Shown here piece after piece: positions 1-7,022 of a stretch of 9,324 bases of DNA (position 1 is its first letter; every line of letters starts with the position of its first letter). The stretch is from an uncultured Megamonas sp. GTDB taxonomy: Bacteria; Bacillota; Negativicutes; Selenomonadales; Selenomonadaceae. The stretch spans positions 1-9,324 of the forward strand of contig USIX01000088.1 in NCBI GenBank assembly GCA_900554895.1, given 5' to 3'. The notes beneath the pieces are model-generated. The model did no database searches, was not told where the DNA came from, and saw only the letters and a list, made by a program, of their open reading frames with translations. A program made the position numbers and the translations under genes.

Positions 1-15
1 AAGAATTTAGGAACT

Positions 16-43
16 CACCTGCATAGCAGGTGGTTTATTTTTA
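16..43 (+). terminator. Rightward intrinsic terminator of an off-window gene
   Basis: A perfect 7-bp stem (CACCTGC at 16-22, GCAGGTG at 26-32) with loop ATA is followed by a T-rich tract (34-43) on the + strand only. This is the form of a rho-independent terminator reading rightward, so a + strand gene probably ends just left of the window. On the minus strand the hairpin is followed by GAGTTCC with no T-run, so it should not serve the leftward asparaginase operon. A transposon-end hairpin is a less likely alternative. Confidence 0.6.
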
Positions 44-57
44 TTGTGAATACAATA

Positions 58-90
58 AAAAAGGAGAAATCGTTTTGATTTCTCCTTTTT
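58..90 (-). terminator. Bidirectional intrinsic terminator after ansA
   Basis: A perfect 14-bp inverted repeat (58-71 and 77-90) has a 5-nt loop and A/T-tracts at both outer ends, giving a U-tail in either direction. It begins only 2 bp beyond the asparaginase stop codon at 93-95, so on the minus strand it ends the leftward operon. It can also back up the rightward terminator at 16-43. Confidence 0.85.
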
Positions 91-92
91 CC

Positions 93-1064
93 TTAAAACA
101 GCTGTCTTATCTGACTATGCGTCATTTTTCTGCCTAGTGCTGTCATCAGTTTTACAGTAGCTGCCTCTGCTGAATATTTTCCTGCCGGAATTATACCCGC
201 TTCAACGGCTTTAATACCGACTTCATAACGGTCCATATGCACACCGTCATATAAACACTGCGTTGTGCAGACAAATACCATTCCTTTTTCCGTTAATCGT
301 TTTACAGCTTTATCTATATCTTTATCTTCATTTTCTGAAAACGGGATGCCGCCTGCTCCATACGCCTCTAAAACTATACCTTTATATCCCATATCAGCCA
401 AGGCAAATAAAATTCTGCTGTCAATTCCGGGCATTATCTTTATCTGCATTACTTTTTCTTCCAACTCATAATGAACTTTAAAATCACCCGTTACTTTCGG
501 AGATATAAAATCCGACCATACAATCTCGCCGCCGCAAAATTCTGCTACAGGCGGCATATTCACACTCTGTATAGAACGCAAATCTTCACTGTATATTTTT
601 TTCGCCCAAAGACCAGAAATAATCTGTCCGCCGCATACGGCATAGACCCCGTTCAAACCCAAAGAAGCCACGGCAAAAGCTGCATTGAGATTTTCTTTAG
701 CATCTGTATGTTCCTCTTCAATCGTAAACTGCGAACCAATCACCGCTACCGGCTTTGCCAAATTTTCCAACATGCAAGAGAGTGCGCAGCTCGTCCAGCT
801 CAAAGTATCCGTACCGTGCGTTATAACAAAACCGTCGTACTGAACATAATATTTTTCAATGCAGCTTGCTATATACTGCCAATCCCGCGGCTGTAAATTC
901 GTACTGTCCAAATTCATAATATCGTAGCAGTCGATATTGCCGTATTTTTTCAGTTCCGGCAGCATTGCCAGCATCGCTTCCGCCGTAAATCCCGGTACAA
1001 GACCGTTTTGACCGGGACGGGAAGCAATCGTTCCGCCGGTCGCCAACCAACACAAATTCTTCAT
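93..1064 (-). CDS. ansA: L-asparaginase, type I (cytoplasmic)
   Basis: Hydrolyses L-asparagine to aspartate and ammonia. The protein has 323 residues, close to the usual ~330-340 of type I asparaginases. Visible motifs are ATGGTIAS near the N-terminus with nucleophile Thr12, the substrate-binding stretch D53-S54-T55-N56, and the second signature HGTDTLSW with Thr85-Asp86. The C-terminal domain has the typical GIVLEAYGAGGIP stretch (about 229-241). There is no signal peptide, which fits a cytoplasmic enzyme. The ATG at 1062-1064 directly follows the TGA of the upstream small gene (zero spacing) and has an AGGAG Shine-Dalgarno inside that gene's last codons, so the two are very likely translationally coupled. 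It is the last gene of the leftward string and is followed by a strong terminator. A role in asparagine catabolism or nitrogen supply is inferred from the family. Glutaminase side activity cannot be judged from sequence. Confidence 0.93.
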   Translation of the reverse strand: MKNLCWLATGGTIASRPGQNGLVPGFTAEAMLAMLPELKKYGNIDCYDIMNLDSTNLQPRDWQYIASCIEKYYVQYDGFVITHGTDTLSWTSCALSCMLENLAKPVAVIGSQFTIEEEHTDAKENLNAAFAVASLGLNGVYAVCGGQIISGLWAKKIYSEDLRSIQSVNMPPVAEFCGGEIVWSDFISPKVTGDFKVHYELEEKVMQIKIMPGIDSRILFALADMGYKGIVLEAYGAGGIPFSENEDKDIDKAVKRLTEKGMVFVCTTQCLYDGVHMDRYEVGIKAVEAGIIPAGKYSAEAATVKLMTALGRKMTHSQIRQLF

Positions 1065-1229
1065 TCAAATCTCCTGCTCACTCTGATAATAGCTTTGTAA
1101 ATCGTATTTATATCCTTCCAGTGCCCGCCTTGCCACCGCAATGGGACAATCCGATGTACAAACAGGACAATGTCCGCATAACTCATTTACGGCATTTATC
1201 GCTTTTACTACCTGCTCTACCGTATTCAT
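1065..1229 (-). CDS. Small CxxCxxCxxxCP protein, possible Fe-S or Zn binding
   Basis: A 54-residue protein that I do not recognise as a named family. Four cysteines (18, 21, 24 and 28) form C-x2-C-x2-C-x3-C followed by Pro, exactly the spacing of a [4Fe-4S] ferredoxin cluster. Only one such motif is present, and the flanks (a hydrophobic N-terminal helix and a Tyr/Gln-rich C-terminal helix, YKYDLQSYYQSEQ) do not look like a ferredoxin fold. A zinc site is the alternative. I chose the ATG at 1227-1229 because a GGTGGGAG Shine-Dalgarno lies 4 nt upstream. A TTG at 1247 would add six residues and overlap the upstream GDSL stop. The stop abuts the asparaginase ATG. Such tight packing supports a real, translated gene, perhaps acting with or regulating asparaginase (inference). 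There is no signal peptide or membrane segment. Confidence 0.72.
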   Translation of the reverse strand: MNTVEQVVKAINAVNELCGHCPVCTSDCPIAVARRALEGYKYDLQSYYQSEQEI

Positions 1230-1243
1230 TATTCTCCCACCAA

Positions 1244-2701
1244 TCAATATAACATATACTCAAAATTCAGACGTAAATAGTCACCAACCGCCTCGCCAAT
1301 ATGTTTTTTCCCTTCATAATCAGGATGAAGTCCGTCCGTTGTAAGATTGTCTGCCAAAAAGCCGCGTTCATCCGTCATGTTTTCCGCTACATCTACATAA
1401 TAATCCTGTGTCTTTATCCACTTATTAACACTATCCCGCTGTTTTTGCCAGCCGCCGGCAATATCCAGCTTTGCAACGGACTTCATCTTTGGCGGATTTA
1501 CAGAAGTTACGGTAAGAAAAACAGGAATAATGCTATTTTGACGGCATTTTTCCTTTATTGCCTTTAAATTACCGATTACCGTATCGGCCTTTACACCTGT
1601 TCTTATATCATTGACGCCGCCCATAATCACCAAGATTTTCGGCTTGAATGCCAACACGTCCCGGTCAAAACGCTTAAGCATATCCGCTGTCAGATTGCCG
1701 CTGAAGCCAATATTCACCACTGGCAAACCCGCATACGTCTCCCAGTTATATAATGTTGAACTCGGCGGCGTGCTCACTGCTCCTCCGCCATGCGTAATAC
1801 TGTCACCGAGTGCTGCTACTTTTACATTATCCGTCTGCACCGTAAAATAGCTATTTTCTGATTCTGCTATTTTTTGATTGTCTTTATCATACGCCTGGAT
1901 ATTGAAAAAATACAGGCCTTTGTCCGTATATGCCCTACCATCATAATAATCCATATTTTGCGGGCTTGTATACGAAGCTATTTTTTGTATATTACTGAAA
2001 TTGTTGTCTTTCACCTTGAATACGTCAATATTATAATGGTCCGTATTTTTCACCGGTATCCATGAATAGACGGGATATACCGGCATATATGCCATTTCAG
2101 CAAAATGCGTCGTGAGCTTCAAAGGACTTATGCTCACATTTTTCCCAATCAGGTAATTTGCTTCATCCATTTTACTAAAACCGCTGTAATCATATGAATG
2201 GTCTTTAACCGTCTGCCAGCCAACGCCGAAATCCGTTCCCTGTTTAACCGCTTTCGGCTCACTGTAATCAGATATAGGAACTTTGTTTATATTAAGACCA
2301 CGTACCTGCCAAATCAGATTATTGCGCAAATCTGCTTCACTGTTGTCCAGCTGGTATCCTGCCGCATAAACATCATACTTGCTGAATATCTTTTCACCCG
2401 TATCTGCATTTTTTACAACCAGTTCATACATAGCAGCATCAGGAATTTCCTGCCAGTTCAGTATCACCGATTTCAATGACTGACTGTCTTCTTTATGCAC
2501 AGCCGGCTCAGCCGCTGCATTATCTTTTGATTGCCCAATCGCCGCAGTGATACTCACTTTCGTATTCCTGGTCGGCACATTAACAGCAGCAGCCGTTTTT
2601 TCGGCAGTCGGACTCGACCTCATCGGTATCGCTTCAGCCGTCATGGTAAATGTACAAGCACATATACCTGCTATACTCAATGCTTTAAAAAATTTTTTCA
2701 A
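1244..2701 (-). CDS. Secreted SGNH/GDSL hydrolase with Ig/Fn3-like N-terminal modules
   Basis: A likely extracytoplasmic esterase or acetylhydrolase of 485 residues. The N-terminus is a type I signal peptide (Lys2-Lys3, hydrophobic core 8-20, probable cleavage after AEA at 22-24), followed by an Ala/Thr-rich linker to about 75. Two similar beta-rich modules follow, about 79-150 and 208-290. Each contains a W-x-x-[IV] then Tyr-x-[LI]-x-V pattern typical of Fn3-like folds. The catalytic domain (about 294-482) has all SGNH blocks: GDSIT with nucleophile Ser301, N330-x-G-x-x-G335, GVND (oxyanion Asn364), and D456-G-L-H459 supplying the Asp and His. The start is TTG (2699-2701), chosen because an AAGAGG Shine-Dalgarno sits 9 nt upstream and no ATG lies near the signal peptide start. 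Deacetylation of a polysaccharide is plausible but unproven. A lipoprotein is unlikely: Cys14 and Cys16 do not sit in a good lipobox. Confidence 0.88.
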   Translation of the reverse strand: MKKFFKALSIAGICACTFTMTAEAIPMRSSPTAEKTAAAVNVPTRNTKVSITAAIGQSKDNAAAEPAVHKEDSQSLKSVILNWQEIPDAAMYELVVKNADTGEKIFSKYDVYAAGYQLDNSEADLRNNLIWQVRGLNINKVPISDYSEPKAVKQGTDFGVGWQTVKDHSYDYSGFSKMDEANYLIGKNVSISPLKLTTHFAEMAYMPVYPVYSWIPVKNTDHYNIDVFKVKDNNFSNIQKIASYTSPQNMDYYDGRAYTDKGLYFFNIQAYDKDNQKIAESENSYFTVQTDNVKVAALGDSITHGGGAVSTPPSSTLYNWETYAGLPVVNIGFSGNLTADMLKRFDRDVLAFKPKILVIMGGVNDIRTGVKADTVIGNLKAIKEKCRQNSIIPVFLTVTSVNPPKMKSVAKLDIAGGWQKQRDSVNKWIKTQDYYVDVAENMTDERGFLADNLTTDGLHPDYEGKKHIGEAVGDYLRLNFEYMLY

Positions 2702-2729
2702 TATACTTTACCTCTTAATTTCAAATAAT

Positions 2730-2762
2730 AAAGCAGATAGAATTATTCCACCTGCTTTTTTT
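2730..2762. terminator. Hairpin between rpoN and the GDSL hydrolase gene
   Basis: A 13-bp stem with a 3-nt loop (2730-2758; G·U pairs when read leftward) lies 8 bp downstream of the rpoN stop. Read leftward, the tail is only TTTATTATTT, so termination after rpoN would be partial. The clean seven-T tract (2756-2762) lies on the + strand, although no rightward gene precedes it. It probably attenuates transcription from rpoN into the GDSL gene, or marks the start of a separate transcript. Confidence 0.5.
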
Positions 2763-2766
2763 ATTT

Positions 2767-4122
2767 TCAATACCGCTTGCGTCTTGCCGAAGACGGATAT
2801 CCCATCTGTTCCCTGTACTTCATTACCGTACGGCGGGATATCTTCATATTCTTATCTTCCTGCAGCAGATTGGAAATCTGCTGGTCACTGAGCGGTTTCA
2901 ATTTGTCTTCTTTTTCTATAAAATCACGAATAATAGCCTTTACTTTATCAGCAATCAATGTTTCCTCGCCGTTTTTTCTGCTCACATTAACGGCAAAAAA
3001 CTTTTTCAAAGCCACTATGCCGTACGGCATTTCCATATATTTATTGGCTACGGTACGGCTCACTGTCGATTCATGCACACCGACATTTTCCGCAACGGTT
3101 TTCATCAGCAGCGGTTTCATGTACGCAAGGCCTTTGCGAAAAACATCTTCCTGCTGTTTTACTATCTCGTTTACGACTTTCAGCAGAGTCAGTCGCCGCT
3201 GTTCAATACTTCTAATCAGCCATATAGCAGAATTTACATGCTGTTCAATATATTTGCGGCTGTCTTCATCCAGCAGATTTCTACGGCTGCATAATTTATT
3301 GACATGCAGTCTCGGCATTCCCGCATCATTTACGATTACTTCCAGCTTTCCGTTGATATCGCGTACTACTACATCCGGCACTATATACTCCGGACTTGCC
3401 GTTCCGTATGAAGAACCCGGTTTCGGATTGAATTTGCGTATGATATCTACCGCTTTCTGCACTTCAAACGGTTCTCTTTCTTCTGCTGCCGCAATTTCCT
3501 TAATTTTTCCTTCCGCTATCTGATTTAAATACTTATCGATGATAATTTTTACTAAATCTCTGTAAACATCATCTTTTTCAGCTTGAATTTTTAAGCATTC
3601 CTGCAAATTTCTCGCCGCTACGCCTGTCGGTTCAAATGTCTGCACCTTCTGTAAAACTTCTTCTATCAGTTCAATATCTGCATTTACCAAAGCAGCTATC
3701 TCTTTCAAGTCCACCCGCAGATATCCGTTTTGATCCAACAATCCTATAATATATTTTGCTATTTTTATCTGTTTGGCATCAGCAAAAGAAAAATCCAGCT
3801 GCTCCAGCAAGACTTCTTCTAAGGACTGATAACGCTGGCTTACCTCCTTGACTTTATAATCATCATCAGCAGCTACCGGCTCCGGTTTTTCGTCATCCTT
3901 ATTTAAATATTCCATAAGTTCCATGGCTTTATCGAAAGTATATGCGGGCTCAAGCTCTTCAAGAGAGCTTGAGTCCATTTCCAGCGCCGGATTTTCCATA
4001 TATTCCTTTTCAATAAGTTCACTCAGTTCATAGGAAGACAGCTGCAAAATATTTATTGATTGCTGAAGTTTCGGTGTCATTAACAATTTCTGTTTTAAAT
4101 TCAACGATAATGACTGCTTCAT
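2767..4122 (-). CDS. rpoN: RNA polymerase sigma-54 factor
   Basis: The alternative sigma factor that recognises -24/-12 promoters and needs AAA+ activators. At 451 residues it is somewhat shorter than E. coli RpoN (477). Region I, the activator-interacting region, is the Gln/Leu-rich N-terminus (about 1-50, with KLLMTPKLQQSINILQL). An acidic linker (about 51-95) follows, then the core-binding domain (about 98-250). The DNA-binding half includes a helix-turn-helix with HESTVSRTVANKY (350-362), and the RpoN box is SRRTVMKYRE at 429-438. The box differs from the common ARRTVAKYRE at two positions. The ATG at 4120-4122 has an AAGGGG Shine-Dalgarno 6 nt upstream and starts 17 nt after the hexokinase stop, so the two are probably cotranscribed. 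I found no convincing -24/-12 promoter in the window. Its targets must lie elsewhere. Confidence 0.97.
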   Translation of the reverse strand: MKQSLSLNLKQKLLMTPKLQQSINILQLSSYELSELIEKEYMENPALEMDSSSLEELEPAYTFDKAMELMEYLNKDDEKPEPVAADDDYKVKEVSQRYQSLEEVLLEQLDFSFADAKQIKIAKYIIGLLDQNGYLRVDLKEIAALVNADIELIEEVLQKVQTFEPTGVAARNLQECLKIQAEKDDVYRDLVKIIIDKYLNQIAEGKIKEIAAAEEREPFEVQKAVDIIRKFNPKPGSSYGTASPEYIVPDVVVRDINGKLEVIVNDAGMPRLHVNKLCSRRNLLDEDSRKYIEQHVNSAIWLIRSIEQRRLTLLKVVNEIVKQQEDVFRKGLAYMKPLLMKTVAENVGVHESTVSRTVANKYMEMPYGIVALKKFFAVNVSRKNGEETLIADKVKAIIRDFIEKEDKLKPLSDQQISNLLQEDKNMKISRRTVMKYREQMGYPSSARRKRY

Positions 4123-4139
4123 AGAAAACCCCTTACCAA

Positions 4140-5435
4140 TCAGCCTTCAACCGGTTCCATGGCAGCGGCAAGCGCAGCACCGAGTGCAGAACCGCCGTTT
4201 TCCAATACGAGTTCCAGTTTATCGGCATCTTCTTCCATAATTTCGTAAATAGCTTTTTGCATATTATCCTTAACTGTCGGCATTTTTTCAAATACAGAGC
4301 CGTCAACGGCTATATACTGTTTCGGTACGCCGCCCTGCGGATATAAATGCCACATAATGCCGCAGTATGTAGCTACGACAATGCGGGCGGAACGGCAGGC
4401 AATCGTTTCAGCCAGTGCTTTTACCCATACGGCATCTTCCGTTTCCACAGCAAGGCCGGTCTTTTCACGCAGAAGTTTGCATACATCGGCCAAATTGTCG
4501 CTGTTGTCTGCTAAAATTGCCGAAATATCAATACTTGTGAATGGCAGTCTGCCCGTCTGCCAAGCATCATCCAAGCAGTACGACAATAATTCGCCCATAT
4601 AACGGCCCGATACCATTTTTTCCAAACGCTGTTCGTACGGTTTTTCCGACTCCATATCCAGTTTATAATCATATTTATTGATAGCCAGTTTATTAAATCC
4701 GCCCGATTCCATGTTGATAACCATAGCCGGTTTGCCGACTCCCGCTGTTGTGTATGTTTCATAATAGCAGGTGTTATGTCCCGTTGCATAGATGGAACCC
4801 ACATTGACATTACCCAGTTTATATGCTGCCGCCAAAAGGACTGCCACCGTATCATTAATAACGGCTGTCGGTTCTACATTGGCAAGATTTTTACGTGCTA
4901 GTGCCGCTTTCAAAAGGTCATTTACCACTTCACCCTCAACGCCTTTTGTTGCAAATTCTTTTGTCCAGATAATAAGACGGGCGTTGTAGATATTTGTCTG
5001 AGAAGACGGGAACGAAAATGTATGACCTAAAAGATATTTTTTACCGCGGTTGCCGTCAATAGCTTCTTCCACCATATCGGCAATGAAGTCAAACAGTTCA
5101 TCCGCATTGGCATCTGCACAGATAAAGTCGTACTCACCCGGTTTAACAAGCGGTTTAGCCACTTTTTTCAATATTTCAAACTTACCGTTGCCGTCAAGAC
5201 GGATAAGCACTACGCGCAGATTGGTACCACCGAAATCAAGCGCCAGATATTCCCCCTGTTCTTTTCCTGTAGGCAAGCCTATATACGATTTCAACATGCG
5301 CAGGGAAGATTCTCCCGTTTCTCTCACGCCATGTTCGATATCATAGCGAAATGAAGCGGCTATTTCTTTGATTGCGTCGCTGTCAAGTGTAAAATCATTA
5401 ATCATCTGTTGAAATTTACTATTTTCCATCTGCAT
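4140..5435 (-). CDS. Hexokinase, eukaryotic-type (ATP-dependent)
   Basis: Phosphorylates glucose or other hexoses to hexose-6-phosphate with ATP in the cytoplasm. The 431 residues match a single-domain hexokinase of the Hexokinase_1/Hexokinase_2 type, not the shorter ROK or Glk glucokinases. Motifs in order are LDFGGTNLR (phosphate 1, 66-74), TFSFPSSQT (sugar binding, 139-147), TKE (158-160), VINDTVA with catalytic Asp195, NMESGGFN with Glu243 (where eukaryotic enzymes have NMEWGAFG), MVSGRYMGE (Glu282), VDGSVFEK (377-384, nucleotide binding), and GSALGAAL near the C-terminus. The start is uncertain by two codons: the AAGGGG Shine-Dalgarno is 3 nt from the ATG at 5435 and 9 nt from the ATG at 5429, and the latter spacing is more usual. 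rpoN follows after 17 nt. I see no clear promoter in the 75-bp upstream gap. Confidence 0.93.
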   Translation of the reverse strand: MQMENSKFQQMINDFTLDSDAIKEIAASFRYDIEHGVRETGESSLRMLKSYIGLPTGKEQGEYLALDFGGTNLRVVLIRLDGNGKFEILKKVAKPLVKPGEYDFICADANADELFDFIADMVEEAIDGNRGKKYLLGHTFSFPSSQTNIYNARLIIWTKEFATKGVEGEVVNDLLKAALARKNLANVEPTAVINDTVAVLLAAAYKLGNVNVGSIYATGHNTCYYETYTTAGVGKPAMVINMESGGFNKLAINKYDYKLDMESEKPYEQRLEKMVSGRYMGELLSYCLDDAWQTGRLPFTSIDISAILADNSDNLADVCKLLREKTGLAVETEDAVWVKALAETIACRSARIVVATYCGIMWHLYPQGGVPKQYIAVDGSVFEKMPTVKDNMQKAIYEIMEEDADKLELVLENGGSALGAALAAAMEPVEG

Positions 5436-5464
5436 TTACCCCTTAAAAATATAAAATATAAATA

Positions 5465-5494
5465 GTGAACTACTCTCACTTATAAAAGTGTGAG
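5465..5494 (-). repeat. Hairpin plus TAGTTCAC, resembling an IS200/IS605-type end
   Basis: On the minus strand a 9-bp stem with one A·A mismatch and loop TTAT (5473-5494) is followed directly by TAGTTCAC (5465-5472), not by a T-run. That makes it a poor terminator. From memory, a short hairpin followed by GTAGTTCA-like sequence occurs at the right end of many tnpB-carrying IS605-family elements, which is also where their guide RNA ends. No transposase or TnpB is present here, so at most this is a solo end or remnant. It could simply be a weak terminator for the VOC gene. Confidence 0.3.
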
Positions 5495-5510
5495 CTTCTT
5501 GCGGATTAGA

Positions 5511-5885
5511 TTAAAATCTGCCCTTCGGCAGGATTTCCAGCCAGTTTCCATCTGGATCTTTGATGAAATAAAGGCCCATCTCCTTATTTTCATAACAGAT
5601 ACAGCCCATCTGTTCATGCAGTTCATGCGCCATTTCATAATCATCTACTTCAAATGCAATATGAAATGTTTCATCTCCCAGATTATACGGCTCTGTTCTG
5701 TCTTTCAGACAGGTGAGTTCCACCTGATGAGAATTTTCATCATAGCCCATATACGTAATCGTAAAATCATCCGTTTCCAGACGCCACTTTTTTATTTCCT
5801 GCAAACCCAATGCTTTATGATAAAATTCTATGGACTTTTCCAAATCCAGAACATATACATTACTGTGTAGCATTTTAAAGTTCAT
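5511..5885 (-). CDS. Glyoxalase I-like VOC protein (lactoylglutathione lyase family)
   Basis: A 124-residue single VOC (vicinal oxygen chelate) protein with two beta-alpha-beta-beta-beta repeats. The four metal ligands of glyoxalase I can be assigned as His7, Glu56, His75 and Glu117, in LHSNVYV, HQVELT, FHIAFEV and NWLEILP. The C-terminal DPDGNWLEI matches the family signature. Glyoxalase I converts the hemithioacetal of methylglyoxal and a low-molecular-weight thiol to the thioester. Complete ligands make this the best guess, but VOC proteins also include dioxygenases and antibiotic-binding proteins, so the substrate is not certain. The ATG at 5883-5885 has GGAG 8 nt upstream. An in-frame ATG at residue 5 lacks a better site. 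The gene is transcribed from its own promoter in the divergent region, and only 75 bp separate it from hexokinase, so some readthrough into the hexokinase-rpoN operon is possible. Confidence 0.83.
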   Translation of the reverse strand: MNFKMLHSNVYVLDLEKSIEFYHKALGLQEIKKWRLETDDFTITYMGYDENSHQVELTCLKDRTEPYNLGDETFHIAFEVDDYEMAHELHEQMGCICYENKEMGLYFIKDPDGNWLEILPKGRF

Positions 5886-5934
5886 TTTATCATCTCCTCT
5901 AATCTTCTGTGTTCAATTTTCTATATTTTTTTAT

Positions 5935-5963
5935 ATTTTAGCATATATTGCAAACCTTCACAA
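5935..5963 (-). promoter_or_regulatory. Sigma-A-type promoter for the VOC gene
   Basis: On the minus strand there is a -35 TTGTGA (5958-5963), a 17-bp spacer and -10 TAAAAT (5935-5940), with an upstream TG giving an extended -10. This would start transcription about 40-45 bp before the VOC start codon. The assignment rests on motif fit only. Confidence 0.55.
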
Positions 5964-5994
5964 ACACAGATTATGTTCTCTAAAACACTCTTTA

Positions 5995-6003
5995 TGCTAT
6001 AAT
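5995..6003 (+). promoter_or_regulatory. Extended -10 promoter for the gpsA-like gene
   Basis: TGCTATAAT is a perfect extended -10 box, and the -35 region about 17 bp upstream (5975-5980) is poor. Transcription would start near 6010, giving a short leader with a GGAGG Shine-Dalgarno at 6024-6028, 7 nt before the ATG. The 8-bp palindrome GATTAATC (6011-6018) falls at the predicted start site and could be an operator, but this is speculative. Confidence 0.6.
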
Positions 6004-6035
6004 AAATACAGATTAATCGTATCGGAGGCTTTTTT

Positions 6036-6995
6036 ATGAATATATCCATACTCGGCTGCGGACGCTGGGCGAGTTTCCATGCCTGGTATGCTCACCATAT
6101 CGGCCACAATGTTACCGTATGGGGCAGAAAAAACTCTACCAATCTGCAAACGCTGATGACAACGCACAAGAATGAATATCTCACTTTGCCGGAGGATATT
6201 CATTTCACAAATGATTTAAATACTGCTCTGCGTTTTGCCGACACTATCATTATTTCCATCAGTTCACAACAATTAAGAAATTTAGCTCAACAAATAAACG
6301 AAACAAACATCTATCAAAATAAAACGTTCGTTCTCTGCATGAAAGGCATTGAAATCTCTTCCGGCAAACGTCTGTCGGAAGTTTTGACGGAAGAATTGAC
6401 CGGTTCATTTGACATCGGCGTCTGGGTCGGTCCCGGTCATGTGCAGGATTTTTTACAGGGAATTCCTAACTGTATGGTTGTTTCTGCACTGAACAGCTCC
6501 GTCAGCCAGAAAATAATTGAAATTTTCAGCAGCGATTTAATCCGTTTCTACTACAGTAAAGATTTAATCGGTACTGAAATCGGCGCAGCCGCTAAAAACG
6601 TCGTCGGCATCGCAGCCGGAATGCTCGACGGAATGCACTACACAAGCCTGAAAGGCGCATTGATGGCCCGGGGCACGTATGAACTGTCCAACCTGATAAA
6701 AGCACTCGGCGGTAACAGCATGACTGTATACGGTCTAAGCCATCTGGGTGATTATGAAGCCACTTTATTTTCTCCTTACAGCAACAACCGCCGTTTCGGC
6801 GAAGACTTCGTTCAGCATAAGTCGTTCAATAAACTGGCCGAAGGTGTCTTTACAATGCAGGCTCTTTTAAAACTCGCCCAAAAATACCATGTTGAACTGC
6901 CTATCTGTGCAACTATAAACGAAATCGTCATCAATCATAAAGACCCCAAACAGGAACTTTTCAATCTCTTCATGCGCCCGTTAAAGGCTGAATAA
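6036..6995 (+). CDS. Glycerol-3-phosphate dehydrogenase (NAD(P)+)-like protein
   Basis: Belongs to the GpsA family, which reduces dihydroxyacetone phosphate to sn-glycerol-3-phosphate for phospholipid synthesis. At 319 residues it is a little shorter than typical GpsA (~330-340). The N-terminal Rossmann fold has G7-x-G9-x-x-A12 (LGCGRWA), and CMKGIE supplies Lys103. The C-terminal helical domain has EIGAAAKNVVGIAAG with the catalytic-type Lys187, KGALMARG (206-213), LSHLGDYEAT with Asp239, and SNNRRFGE with Arg253, all at family positions. Differences from housekeeping GpsA include RWASFHAW after the dinucleotide motif and GPGHVQDFLQGIP where GPSHAEEV-like sequence is usual. It may therefore be a paralogue with shifted substrate or cofactor preference. 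The ATG has GGAGG 7 nt upstream. The S24 regulator gene starts 27 bp downstream on the same strand, so the two probably form an operon. Confidence 0.83.
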   Translation: MNISILGCGRWASFHAWYAHHIGHNVTVWGRKNSTNLQTLMTTHKNEYLTLPEDIHFTNDLNTALRFADTIIISISSQQLRNLAQQINETNIYQNKTFVLCMKGIEISSGKRLSEVLTEELTGSFDIGVWVGPGHVQDFLQGIPNCMVVSALNSSVSQKIIEIFSSDLIRFYYSKDLIGTEIGAAAKNVVGIAAGMLDGMHYTSLKGALMARGTYELSNLIKALGGNSMTVYGLSHLGDYEATLFSPYSNNRRFGEDFVQHKSFNKLAEGVFTMQALLKLAQKYHVELPICATINEIVINHKDPKQELFNLFMRPLKAE

Positions 6996-7022
6996 TATCA
7001 TACCATTAAAGGCGGTGATTAT

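Noticed and set aside
471..896. 141-codon open frame on the + strand
   Set aside because: Antisense to the conserved asparaginase gene, with no recognisable domain.
1230..1247. TTG start extending the small Cys protein by six residues
   Set aside because: The extension encodes the ribosome binding site of the downstream ATG (GGTGGGAG) and overlaps the GDSL stop. The ATG at 1229 is better placed.
2777..3523. Long open frame of 248 codons on the + strand
   Set aside because: It lies entirely antisense to rpoN, whose motifs are unmistakable. The translation is Ser/Thr/Phe-rich low-complexity shadow sequence and the frame has no gene context.
5490..5870. 126-codon open frame on the + strand
   Set aside because: Fully antisense to the VOC gene, which has all metal ligands. 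The composition is Phe/Ile/His-rich, as expected of a shadow frame.
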